Positions 8,029 through 15,373 of a stretch of DNA of 27,522 nt are shown piece after piece (position 1 is the first letter of the stretch; each line of letters starts with the position of its first letter). A program made the translations under genes and the position numbers. The stretch lies in assembly GCA_964643005.1 (NCBI GenBank), contig CAZXQI010000045.1, positions 1 to 27,522 on the forward strand, given 5' to 3'. The notes beneath the pieces are model-generated. The model saw only the letters and a program-made list of their open reading frames with translations. It searched no databases and was not told the DNA's origin. The DNA comes from UBA6168 sp964643005. Its GTDB lineage: Bacteria; Bacteroidota; Bacteroidia; Chitinophagales; Saprospiraceae.

Positions 8029-8895
8029 TCAGCGGGTCATATTTTCCAATACCCTGGTGATGAGCGTCTCTTCTAATTTCTTTGGATCTTCAGAAAATTT
8101 GCCCGTTATCCGGTTGGCTAAGATGGCGTTGCAGGAGGCCGCTCTGTGCCCCAGCAATTTCGACAGGCCAAAAATGGCGGCGGTCTCCATTTCAAAATTG
8201 ACGACCCGAAGGCTCTCGAATTCAAAGCGGCCTATATTTTCAAAAAATGATTTTTTCAAAATGCTGCCCAAGCGTAGCGTCCGGCCTTGTGGGGCGTAAA
8301 AACCGGGGCAGGTGAGCGTGACGCCTCGGTGAAGTCCCTTGCCCGCCTGACTGACTAAAGCCTCGTTCCCCTCAGCGGCAGAAGGCCAGATTTGGATATC
8401 TAAACCGGCGGCAAAATCCATGAAGGCCTGCCGGAGGCGCTGTTCCCGCTCATTGAAGGGGCTGCCATAGTAGTACATGAGGTTGTCCAATCCCAGGCTC
8501 ATCGCCGAGGCGACCAGATCGCCCACCGGAATATCCGCCGACAAACTCCCCGATGTACCCATGCGGATAAAGTTGAGCGAACGGAGGCTTTCCTTTACCT
8601 CCCGCCTGTGTAGGTCAATATTGGCCAGCGCATCTAATTCGTTGATCACGATGTCAATATTGTCCGTGCCGATACCAGTGGAAATGACCGTCAGGCGCCT
8701 GCTCCCAATATACCCGGTATGGGTGACGAATTCCCGCTTTTGAACTTCCAATTCAATCCTGTCAAAATGTTTCGACACCCTCGGCGCCCGTCCCGGGTCG
8801 CCTACTAAGAAAATGGTGTCGGCGATTTGCTCCGGATGCAGGTTGAGGTGATAAATGCTGCCGTCGGGGTTCAGCGCGAGTTCGGATGCAAGCAT
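8029..8895 (-). CDS. Nucleoside phosphorylase, uridine phosphorylase-like
   Basis: A PNP/UDP phosphorylase-family enzyme of 288 residues, expected to split a nucleoside with phosphate in cytoplasmic salvage. Visible motifs are LVGDPGRAPRV at 30-40 (phosphate-binding GDPGR), VISTGIGTDN at 70-79, FIRMGTSGSL at 109-118 with the phosphate-site arginine R111, and the ribose-binding NFEMET at 233-238. The sequence is closer to uridine phosphorylase-like members than to trimeric PNP, but base specificity is not certain, so no symbol is given. It starts at the ATG 8893-8895 and is divergent from the ArsC/Spx-like gene across 111 bp. No obvious terminator follows; a short GCCCG/CGGGC hairpin near 7988-8002 lacks a T-tract. 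Confidence 0.88.
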   Translation of the reverse strand: MLASELALNPDGSIYHLNLHPEQIADTIFLVGDPGRAPRVSKHFDRIELEVQKREFVTHTGYIGSRRLTVISTGIGTDNIDIVINELDALANIDLHRREVKESLRSLNFIRMGTSGSLSADIPVGDLVASAMSLGLDNLMYYYGSPFNEREQRLRQAFMDFAAGLDIQIWPSAAEGNEALVSQAGKGLHRGVTLTCPGFYAPQGRTLRLGSILKKSFFENIGRFEFESLRVVNFEMETAAIFGLSKLLGHRAASCNAILANRITGKFSEDPKKLEETLITRVLENMTR

Positions 8896-8978
8896 AGGAA
8901 ATTACTTTTTTTGAATATACGGGTTTGAAAAGGAAAAATACGGTGGGTATTTCCGCTCAAAAACCCTTTTACTCCTGT

Positions 8979-8986
8979 TAGCTTTG
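8979..8986 (+). promoter_or_regulatory. Bacteroidota -7 element of the ArsC/Spx-like gene
   Basis: TAGCTTTG fits the Bacteroidota housekeeping -7 consensus TAnnTTTG. It lies 20 bp before the ATG at 9007, so the transcript would have a short leader. I see no good TTG -33 element at the expected distance. Confidence 0.5.
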
Positions 8987-9006
8987 TATTTCAAAATATA
9001 AAGATC

Positions 9007-9372
9007 ATGCGAAAAATATGGCATCTTTCGACCTGTAAAACCAATCAGCGAATCATTCAGGAATTGGGGGGATTAGAAGGTTTTGAATTTCAGGACATCA
9101 AACGCTCCCCCATTACAGAAGAGCAACTGGATTCTCTAAAACAAAAAACCGGCTCCTACGAAGCGCTTTTCAGCCGCATTTCCAGAAAGTACAAATCCCT
9201 CGGCCTGAAAGACAAAAATCTGTCTGAGGCAGAAATCCGACAACTCATCTTAGATGAATATACCCTGCTGAAACGCCCCGTCCTCCTGATTGACGGGGAG
9301 GTCTTCGCAGGGAATTCTCCCGCCGCGGTTCAGGCTGCCAAAGCAAAAATCGCCGCTTCCAGCGAACAATAA
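9007..9372 (+). CDS. ArsC/Spx-family thioredoxin-fold protein
   Basis: A 121-residue protein of the arsenate reductase-like (ArsC/Spx/YffB) family. The N-terminus MRKIWHLSTCKTNQRII places a single cysteine, C10, at the family active-site position, followed by the usual helix. R90-P91 in LLKRPVLLIDGEVFAGNSP matches the conserved RP segment ahead of the last strands. Many family members are not arsenate reductases, and the RCSKSR-type active-site context of true ArsC is not kept here, so a redox or regulatory role is equally possible. No ars genes are nearby. It is preceded by a consensus -7 element and divergent from the nucleoside phosphorylase. Confidence 0.85.
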   Translation: MRKIWHLSTCKTNQRIIQELGGLEGFEFQDIKRSPITEEQLDSLKQKTGSYEALFSRISRKYKSLGLKDKNLSEAEIRQLILDEYTLLKRPVLLIDGEVFAGNSPAAVQAAKAKIAASSEQ

Positions 9373-9514
9373 ATTCCCGCCGGATTTTCAGTCATTTTCA
9401 AAAAGTCTGGGGGATGGAGAGTCTGAAAATTCAACCCCCTGCTTCCTCCCCAGGCGGCAAAATTACAGAACCTTAGGCTTAGGGATACCCCCTCCGTCCT
9501 TTTAGGTTTTGTGC

Positions 9515-9551
9515 TGGTAAAGCGGCCGGTTTACCACATCATTTTTTCATC
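9515..9551 (+). terminator. Weak stem-loop with T-run downstream of ArsC/Spx-like gene
   Basis: TGGTAAA (9515-9521) and TTTACCA (9530-9536) form a 7-bp stem around GCGGCCGG, with TTTTTT about seven bases later. It lies about 140 bp past the stop codon. The stem is short and the T-run displaced, so this is tentative. Confidence 0.3.
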
Positions 9552-9570
9552 AAATATTTTTTTAAAAATA

Positions 9571-9710
9571 TGCAGTCCCTGCGGGACGCAAGGCGGGGGC
9601 GCGGTTTTCTACCGACATTTAATCCCTACAGAGATTGAAAAAACCTCCATCAAGTCCGAAGTAAATTTGGACTGGTTTTATACTTCGTCAAAAATCATCC
9701 GCGGGAAAAG
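9571..9710 (+). repeat. Dispersed intergenic repeat, copy A
   Basis: This copy contains the shared blocks GTCCCTGCGGGAC (hairpin), GCGCGGTTTTCTACC, ACATTTAATCCCTACAGAGA, AAGTCCGAAGTAAATTTGG and AAAATCATCCGCGGG. The same blocks occur in the same order at 15183-15335, and the last two also at 15926-15993. The AGTCCGAA/TTTGGACT arms still pair with one G-T wobble, so the hairpin is conserved although bases changed. It lies wholly outside genes. Confidence 0.75.
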
Positions 9711-9749
9711 CAGCGCCATCAGCGGGAAATCTGCGCCCCATGCGACGCC

Positions 9750-10979
9750 CTAAAACTCCACCTCCCGCTCAATGATCTCATCCTTGCGCAGAACCTTCAC
9801 CATCGCCTTCTCGCCCGCTTTGAATTTACTAAGTCCCTCCATATAGTCGTAAATATTCTTCACCTCCACATCGCCGATCTGGATAACGATGTCGCCCTTT
9901 TCAAATCCGGCCTTTTGGGCAGGGCGGTCTTCGAGGATTCCATCAATACGCATGCCCTCGCCATCGAAGACGTAATCCGGCATGACGCCCAGGGTGACTT
10001 TGAAGCTGGCGCCTTTTTGCTGCTCATCTTTTGTCTTGGTAAAAGCAATCCTGCCTGCGCCGTCCAGCCCTTCCACTAAGGCTGCAATATAGCGGCTGAC
10101 GTCGTACAATCCCTGATAGTTGATCAGTTCGCTATCGTCGCCGGGCTTGTGATAGTCCGTGTGTTGGCCGGTGAAGAAGTGCAGCACCGGGATATCCTGC
10201 AGGTAGAAAGAAGTGTGATCCGAGGGGCCGATTCCGCTATCGGTGGTCTTCGCCTTGATGCCGCCAACGGAGATTTTGTCCAAAGCCTCTTTCCATACCG
10301 GTGAAGTGCCTGCGCCGTTGATGGCCAGCACCCTTTCTTCATTCAGCCTGCCCACCATGTCCATATTGAGCATGTAGTTAACCTTTGTCAAATCTATGGG
10401 CGGGTTTTCCACAAACTTTTTGGAGCCGATCAGACCCAGTTCCTCGCCGGAGAAGGCGATGAAGAGGTAGTTGTTGTGCTTTGCCTGCGAGTTTTTCAGG
10501 TACTCTGCGAGGTAGAGCAGGCAGGCCACTCCGCTGGCGTTATCGTCGGCGCCGTTGTGGATGGCCGGTTCGCCGACGTACAGGGAAGAACCCGGAATGC
10601 CCATGCCGAGGTGGTCGTAGTGAGCGCCAATGACGACCGTCGTTGGGGCGCCGTTGTCAATCCAGCCGACCACGTTTTTGCTGATGCGCTCTTCGCCGTC
10701 GGCGGGGTTGCCGTGGGGGTTCGGGTTGTATCGGAATTTGAAAGGATGGTACCAGGAAGCTTCTTTGCCTACCTGTTGGAGTCCCAATTTTGCAAAGCGA
10801 TTGGCGATGTAACCGGCAGCCAGCGCCTCTCCTACCGTCCCGGTTTCGCGCCCCTGTAGCAGGTCGGACGAGAGATAGACAACGTCCACCTGTAAGTTTA
10901 GAAGCGCCGTTTCCTGGGTTTGCGCCTTCAAAATGGAGAAAGAGAAAATCAAAAAGAAAAAGAAAGCAATTGATCTCAT
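9750..10979 (-). CDS. Secreted M28 family metallopeptidase with C-terminal PDZ domain
   Basis: A predicted exported zinc aminopeptidase/carboxypeptidase of the M28 family, 409 residues. Residues 1-19 form a signal peptide (FFFFLIFSFSILKAQ). The di-zinc site is complete: H120 in GAHYDHLG, bridging D145 in NGADDNASG, E179 (general base) and E180 in SGEELG, D207 in NMDMVG, and H277 in TDYHKPGDD. Residues about 325-409 form a PDZ-like domain (GILEDRPAQKAGFEKGDIVIQIGD), which may bind peptide C-termini or regulate the protease. It acts outside the cytoplasm, in the periplasm or at the surface. It stands alone; no Bacteroidota -7 element is obvious upstream. The substrate is not known. Family assignment is secure. 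Confidence 0.93.
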   Translation of the reverse strand: MRSIAFFFFLIFSFSILKAQTQETALLNLQVDVVYLSSDLLQGRETGTVGEALAAGYIANRFAKLGLQQVGKEASWYHPFKFRYNPNPHGNPADGEERISKNVVGWIDNGAPTTVVIGAHYDHLGMGIPGSSLYVGEPAIHNGADDNASGVACLLYLAEYLKNSQAKHNNYLFIAFSGEELGLIGSKKFVENPPIDLTKVNYMLNMDMVGRLNEERVLAINGAGTSPVWKEALDKISVGGIKAKTTDSGIGPSDHTSFYLQDIPVLHFFTGQHTDYHKPGDDSELINYQGLYDVSRYIAALVEGLDGAGRIAFTKTKDEQQKGASFKVTLGVMPDYVFDGEGMRIDGILEDRPAQKAGFEKGDIVIQIGDVEVKNIYDYMEGLSKFKAGEKAMVKVLRKDEIIEREVEF

Positions 10980-11199
10980 TGTGAAAATTTAATTGATAAT
11001 ATTTTTAAGACTCAGAGTAATGAAAAAACCGGGTTCCTCAAAAAGTCGGTGAATTTTGAAACAAAATCTCCTGGTTCACGGTAAAAATAGCACTTCTATG
11101 AATAGGTCATTGTCATGCGGAAATCAGTTCTTCAAAAAGAAAACATTTAGTTTTAAGGTTTATATGTTAATGTAAAAAGCAAATAATTTCTCTGTTTTC

Positions 11200-11231
11200 T
11201 TTGGCGCTATTGCCCGCAGACTTTACTTTTG
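11200..11231 (+). promoter_or_regulatory. Consensus Bacteroidota promoter (TTTG-N20-TACTTTTG)
   Basis: TTTG at 11200-11203 is followed after 20 bases by TACTTTTG at 11224-11231, an exact match to the -7 consensus TAnnTTTG at the accepted spacing to the -33 TTG. No coding frame starts downstream on this strand, so it would drive a non-coding transcript starting near 11237. Confidence 0.55.
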
Positions 11232-11236
11232 AGACC

Positions 11237-11377
11237 CATTTATTGCTGATACTTACCGGACGTCTTTCTCACTTATTTTCAAAAATTTGCGGTTTTGATT
11301 TAAATCCCCAACTAATCTAAGGAATAGTGTTTCATAGTGTGAGGGGTAACCGCTTCGGTGGTTGCTCCTTTTTTTTT
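11237..11377 (+). ncRNA. Candidate small non-coding RNA of about 140 nt
   Basis: The inferred transcript runs from about six bases after the -7 element to the end of a T9 tract. It has no start codon with a plausible frame, and its 3' end is a 13-bp stem closed by a C(TTCG)G tetraloop. It lies between two minus-strand genes and stops four bases short of the stop codon of the convergent prenyl synthase gene. I do not recognise it as 6S, SRP, tmRNA or RNase P. The call rests only on promoter plus terminator, so the start point and existence are inferred. Confidence 0.4.
11341..11377 (+). terminator. Strong intrinsic terminator with TTCG tetraloop
   Basis: Bases 11341-11353 pair with 11358-11370 in a 13-bp stem with four G-T wobbles, closed by the very stable C(TTCG)G loop; a run of nine T's spans 11369-11377. 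The orientation is plus, although no plus-strand protein gene lies within 1.9 kb upstream. On the minus strand the hairpin follows the prenyl synthase stop directly but lacks a T-tract. Confidence 0.75.
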
Positions 11378-11380
11378 GAT

Positions 11381-12355
11381 TCAAAATTCCCGCTGCATCA
11401 GTCCATTGGCAAATTCTTTAAGCGCAACTTTCCTGTCTTCCGATACGCTAATCCGCTCTAAACTTTCCAAAGCTACTTCCTGATAACGAAGTTGCTCCTT
11501 TTCCGCAAGGTTCCTGATATTCAATTGGTTAAACAGTTCCATTACCTGTCCGACCTTTTCTTCTTCGGGCCTATTGTCGCCGGAGTAAAGGCGAATGAGC
11601 AGATCTTTTTCCCGCCTGTCAGCCAGTTCAAATGCTTTGAGGTAGAGAAAAGTTTTTTTGTTTTGAGCAATGTCTCCACCGGACTTTTTCCCAAACTTTT
11701 TCGGATCGCCATAGGCATCCAATAAGTCGTCCTGCAACTGGAAGGCAATGCCCAAGTTTCGTCCAAATTCATAAATCAACTCTGCGTCGCCGGTCGAAGC
11801 TCCTCCCGACAAGGCGCCCATCTTCATGGCAGCTGCAACCAACACGGAAGTTTTTAGCTCTATCATTCTGATGTATTCCTCAATTTTAACATCTGGCCTG
11901 GACTCAAAATTTATGTCCATTTGCTGCCCTTCGCACACTTCTAAGGCGGTTTTATTAAAAATTTGCCAAATCTCGCCCTGACACGGGGTCTCCATTTTCA
12001 ATAAAAATTCATAGGCCAGCACCAGCATGGCGTCGCCGGAGAGGACGCCGGCATTGAGGCCGTATTTGTAATGGACGGTGGGATGGCTCCTGCGCAGCGG
12101 CGCCTCGTCCATGATGTCGTCGTGTATCAGGGTGAAATTGTGAAATAATTCTATGGCCAGAGCGGCGGGTAGCGCCTTCTCTATGTCTTCGTCAAACAGC
12201 CGGTGTGATAAGAGCAGGGCGGCAGGTCGCAGGCGTTTTCCTCCGATAGATAGGATGTAGTTGATCGGGGAATATAATTCCGGGGGGAACCTGTCGAACC
12301 GGTTGGCTGCTAAGTAGCTTTCAAAGAGCTTCTGAATTTGGTGTAAAATTTGCAT
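11381..12355 (-). CDS. Polyprenyl (likely geranylgeranyl) diphosphate synthase
   Basis: A trans-isoprenyl diphosphate synthase of 324 residues that condenses isopentenyl diphosphate with allylic diphosphates. Visible are GGKRLRP at 38-44, the first aspartate-rich motif DDIMD at 79-83 with LRRSHPTVH after it, and the second motif DDLLD at 209-213 in FQLQDDLLDAYGD. The first motif is DDxxD without the two-residue insertion of bacterial FPP synthases, and the residue five before it is F74. By the established chain-length rule for type I GGPP synthases this suggests a C20 product; that is inference. A longer frame begins at 12427. I prefer the ATG at 12353-12355 because the protein then starts as its homologues do and a -7 element lies just upstream. 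The 3' end abuts the candidate small RNA terminator. Confidence 0.92.
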   Translation of the reverse strand: MQILHQIQKLFESYLAANRFDRFPPELYSPINYILSIGGKRLRPAALLLSHRLFDEDIEKALPAALAIELFHNFTLIHDDIMDEAPLRRSHPTVHYKYGLNAGVLSGDAMLVLAYEFLLKMETPCQGEIWQIFNKTALEVCEGQQMDINFESRPDVKIEEYIRMIELKTSVLVAAAMKMGALSGGASTGDAELIYEFGRNLGIAFQLQDDLLDAYGDPKKFGKKSGGDIAQNKKTFLYLKAFELADRREKDLLIRLYSGDNRPEEEKVGQVMELFNQLNIRNLAEKEQLRYQEVALESLERISVSEDRKVALKEFANGLMQREF

Positions 12356-12388
12356 ATAAAATACTACACAGTCTGTTTTAAAATCAGG

Positions 12389-12396
12389 CAAAATTA
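12389..12396 (-). promoter_or_regulatory. -7 element of the prenyl synthase gene
   Basis: Read on the minus strand, this is TAATTTTG, matching TAnnTTTG. It lies 33 bp upstream of the chosen ATG (12355) and downstream of the alternative start at 12427, which supports the shorter protein. No well-spaced TTG was found. Confidence 0.4.
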
Positions 12397-12427
12397 ACCT
12401 TAGCTCCCGCAATATCGGCCATCCCAA

Positions 12428-13121
12428 CTCCTTTTATTTAGGCCTCATCGTCTGACGCCGCTATCTAATTCAACTACTTCGTCCAGTCGAAATCCGACAA
12501 AACTGGAGTGGTCTTTATTTTTTTAAACCCGACTCGAATTTTAGCGGCCTGTTTTAGCCGCAATTATTCGACCTGGTTTTTTTACTTACCGACAGCCCAC
12601 ACTCGCCCAATTTGCCCAAAACGGGCATGGCCTGAAAAGAACGCCAGACTGGTAGAAAACACCGTATTATGAAGAAATCTGTACTCGTGAAAATCCATGG
12701 GGGGGGAGGTAATTCCTGTACTTTTTGGCTCATGCAGCTTCTAACTGCAATAATGCCGAAAAGCCAGCCTCAAACTACCGCCGATGCAACAAGGCTCCAT
12801 AACCCACAAAAAAAATCTTCCCACCTTAGTTTATTTTTCGCCCCATCCGTTTTAGCTCTCTTTTTTTTAAAAAAACATGACGCCGGGGCAGCGCCCCAGA
12901 CTTACTACCCTCCCATTTCTCATCTGTCCCTGAAATCGCCATTCTTCCATCGCTTTTTCACGAATCATTTTCTTCATAAGCTTTTCGACGTCCGCCAACA
13001 CATTTGTTCAAACCACCGGTTTCAGGCAGATACCGCCTGATGTCGCTATCTGTTTTACTGTACAGGACTTTTTGTCCGATAGGGATTACTGATTAACAGA
13101 TTACAACGCAACGAAGAATTC
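12428..13121. other. 694-bp non-coding gap
   Basis: I see no supportable gene. An open frame of 123 codons at 12669-13040 (+) has no recognisable domain, a composition full of H, S, P and F, and no initiation signal, and is probably chance. Small hairpins include TGCCC/GGGCA near 12616 and GGACTTTTTGTCC near 13067. An 8-G run lies near 12700. The last part must hold the leader of the REC-PAS gene. Confidence 0.5.
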
Positions 13122-15053
13122 ATGAATACTAAATACAAGACGTGCATATTGCTGATTGAGGATAACCCGGAAGATAAAGCGCAGATAGGAGGCTTTCTGG
13201 CTGACTCTGGCGTCAAACATGCGCTATTTCACGCCGACAGCCTTTACGAGGGTTCCAATATTCTAAAAAGCAACCACATAGACCTCGTTTTACTGGATTT
13301 GAATTTACCCGATTCTACCAGTTTCAAAACGCTCTCTACCTATCTCGACAGGTTTCCCCAAATTCCCGTCATCGTCATCACTTCGGTCAACAATGAGATA
13401 ATCGGCAATCAGGCTATCAAGGCCGGCGCCCAGGATTTTTTGGTAAAAGGGCAATTTGATTCCAAACTGTTTGGCAGGTCGGTTCGATATGCCCTCCAGC
13501 GCTTCAGGGTGCAATCGGAATTACAGGAGACATTGGAAAAACTCAAATCGTACAGGGAGCGCATTCAGGAAGTCCAGGAAATCGCACACTTTGGAATCTG
13601 GGAAATGGATCTGGTTTCCAACGCCATGGTTTGGTCGGACGAGGTCTATCATATTTTCAATTTCATTCCTCAATCTATCCAGTCCACATTGTCGGAATAC
13701 CTCAGTTTCGTACCTCTTGACGAGCGACCCGGGGTGGAATCTTTCTTTGAGGTGGCGGCCAGAGACGGCAAACATCATGAAATTACGCACCGCATTCTGG
13801 TGGAGGGTTTCAATGTCCGCTACGTCGCCATCCAGGCCAAAGTACAAGTGGAAGAATCAACGGGCAGGATTTATCTACTGGGCAGCATCCAGGATATTTC
13901 TTATCAGAAAATGCGGAAGAGCGCCGTCTTAGAAAAAAATGCGCTCAGCCAGACGCCGAGCTTAGAGGATGAAATAATGGCCGATTTGAGTTTCCAAATC
14001 AAGACTCCGCTCTCGTCCATTCTCAACCTCATTTTTCTCTATGAAAATGCCGACCCCGACAATCGGGAGGCTATTTTCAAGGATCTGAAAACTTCGGCCA
14101 ACGACCTGTCCATTTCAGTCAATAACCTGATGAACTTCTCGCACTTAGTTTCGGACAGTTCCAAAACCGAAGAGGAAGAAGTCAATCTCCGCGACCTGCT
14201 GGAAGGAACCCGCAGGATGATCACNNNNNNNNNNGCCAGCGTCAACCTCTCCTTCGACTTAGACGACAACCTGCCCGAAAAACTGCTAATAGACGCCAAA
14301 AAGACGACCCAGGTTCTCTACAACCTCTTAGACTATGCCGTCCGGAACAACAAGAAATTTGGGCACGTCGAACTCAGAGCCGAAGAAAGAGACGAGGCGC
14401 TGCTCATCAGCATCCGAAATCCCGGAAAAGACCTTTCCCGCAACGAAATCCTCGAATTGCTACAGTCCGACAAACTGCTGTTCAGCCATCTGAACGAAGG
14501 CGGGTCGCAGGGTCTGAAAAAGCAAATCGAAGTGGCCATCGCCGCTAAGCTAATCAACACCCTGGGCGGTTCTTTCGATATCCAGAGCGAGTATGGGGAG
14601 GGCATGCAATTCTTCCTTTCCATTCCGGTGCGGTCTTCTCAAAAAAACCGAACGATGCCGGACGGGAAACCCGAAATGCCGGTGCGCATTCTTTTGGTGG
14701 AAGACCATTTCCTCAATCAGATGGCCACCAAAAAGGTGCTCGCTTCCTGGTCGGAATTTGTCGCAGTGGATATCGCCGACAACGGCCTGGTGGCGCTGGA
14801 AATGTTTCGGGAAAACGACTACGACTTAGTGTTGATGGATCTCCAAATGCCCGTGATGAACGGAATCGAAGCCGCCAGGGAATTGCGGAAAATCAGCGAT
14901 ACGCCCATCATCGCGCTGACGGCCAATTCTTCTAAACACGAACAGGACATCTGTGCCGAGGTCGGCATCAACGATTACCTGGCCAAGCCTTTTAAACCGC
15001 AGGAGCTCTATTCCAAAATTGTATCTATCCTGACGCTGGTGGCCAATGAATAG
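13122..15053 (+). CDS. REC-PAS-degenerate histidine kinase-REC hybrid protein
   Basis: A cytoplasmic signalling protein of 643 residues with no membrane segment. REC1 (about 7-125) keeps its acidic pair E13/D14, phospho-acceptor D59, T87 and K109. A short coiled link leads to a PAS domain (about 150-262). The HisKA/HATPase core (about 283-503) is degenerate: the H-box reads LSFQIKTPL, with F291 where the phosphorylated histidine belongs and Q instead of E next to it; the N-box reads NLLDYAVRN, with Y405 for the Mg-binding asparagine; the DxGxG position reads NPGKD; and the G2 glycine loop is eroded. REC2 (about 521-640) is intact: E527/D528, D573, T600, K622. It cannot be expected to autophosphorylate and probably receives phosphate from another kinase or works as a scaffold. 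Residues 368-371 fall in a 10-N gap, so exact length is uncertain. Confidence 0.9.
   Translation: MNTKYKTCILLIEDNPEDKAQIGGFLADSGVKHALFHADSLYEGSNILKSNHIDLVLLDLNLPDSTSFKTLSTYLDRFPQIPVIVITSVNNEIIGNQAIKAGAQDFLVKGQFDSKLFGRSVRYALQRFRVQSELQETLEKLKSYRERIQEVQEIAHFGIWEMDLVSNAMVWSDEVYHIFNFIPQSIQSTLSEYLSFVPLDERPGVESFFEVAARDGKHHEITHRILVEGFNVRYVAIQAKVQVEESTGRIYLLGSIQDISYQKMRKSAVLEKNALSQTPSLEDEIMADLSFQIKTPLSSILNLIFLYENADPDNREAIFKDLKTSANDLSISVNNLMNFSHLVSDSSKTEEEEVNLRDLLEGTRRMIXXXXASVNLSFDLDDNLPEKLLIDAKKTTQVLYNLLDYAVRNNKKFGHVELRAEERDEALLISIRNPGKDLSRNEILELLQSDKLLFSHLNEGGSQGLKKQIEVAIAAKLINTLGGSFDIQSEYGEGMQFFLSIPVRSSQKNRTMPDGKPEMPVRILLVEDHFLNQMATKKVLASWSEFVAVDIADNGLVALEMFRENDYDLVLMDLQMPVMNGIEAARELRKISDTPIIALTANSSKHEQDICAEVGINDYLAKPFKPQELYSKIVSILTLVANE
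14225..14234. other. Run of 10 N: assembly gap
   Basis: Ten undetermined bases interrupt the kinase-like region of the REC-PAS gene, between M366-I367 and A372. Both sides continue in the same frame if the gap is taken as written. A filler of exactly 10 N often means unknown size, so the true number of residues here may differ. Confidence 0.95.
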
Positions 15054-15075
15054 GCAGTCTTTGTCTATTTTCAAA

Positions 15076-15097
15076 GCAGCCCCGCACGGTGGGCTGC
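15076..15097 (+). terminator. Stem-loop after the REC-PAS gene
   Basis: GCAGCCC (15076-15082) pairs perfectly with GGGCTGC (15091-15097) around an 8-base loop, 22 bp past the stop codon. The position suits a transcription end, but no T-tract follows, so it may only protect the mRNA 3' end. Confidence 0.4.
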
Positions 15098-15182
15098 AGG
15101 TAGCACAGATTATAAATTAGAAAATTATTCAAAATGCAATTTGTGCCGCAGGTACAAAACGTAAAAAATATGGTGAAAACAT

Positions 15183-15335
15183 GTCGTCCTTACGGGACAT
15201 AAAGGAGGAGGCGCGGTTTTCTACCAACATTTAAGCTCTAACGGGATTAGAGAAAAAGACCAGCGTTAAGTCCGAAATGAATTCGGACTGATTTGCTCCT
15301 CCACCGAAAATCATCTGCTGGAAACTACGCCCTAC
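15183..15335 (+). repeat. Dispersed intergenic repeat, copy B
   Basis: This is the fullest copy. It has GTCCTTACGGGAC (hairpin), GCGCGGTTTTCTACCAACAT, CTCTAACGGGATTAGAG, then AGTCCGAA (15269-15276) pairing with TTCGGACT (15282-15289) around ATGAA, and GAAAATCATCTGC. It matches copy A at 9571 in block order and copy C at 15926 in the right half. It has no coding capacity and no terminal inverted repeats or target duplications that I can see. Confidence 0.8.
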
Positions 15336-15373
15336 GGGCAGGCCTAAGCGCATCCGAAATACCAAAAGCGCAT

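Larger units (their letters stand above)
9373..9749. other. 377-bp non-coding gap
   Basis: This gap holds a small hairpin at 9515-9536 (TGGTAAA/TTTACCA, loop GCGGCCGG, followed by a T-run) that could end the ArsC/Spx-like transcript, and one copy of the dispersed repeat from about 9571. No gene is seen; the short frames here are repeat translations. Confidence 0.6.
10980..11380. other. 401-bp gap with candidate small RNA
   Basis: There is no protein gene. The left half (10980-11190) is the leader region of the minus-strand peptidase gene and AT-rich sequence. The right half holds a plus-strand consensus promoter (11200-11231) and a strong terminator (11341-11377), treated separately as a possible non-coding RNA gene. 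Confidence 0.55.
15054..15373. other. 320-bp non-coding gap
   Basis: This gap holds a hairpin after the REC-PAS gene (15076-15097) and copy B of the dispersed repeat (15183-15335). The remaining 80 bases between them are AT-rich with no clear signal. No gene is supported. Confidence 0.6.

Noticed and set aside
12669..13040. Open frame of 123 codons on the plus strand
   Set aside because: No domain, odd composition (many H, S, P and F), no promoter or initiation signal, and homopolymer runs; probably chance.
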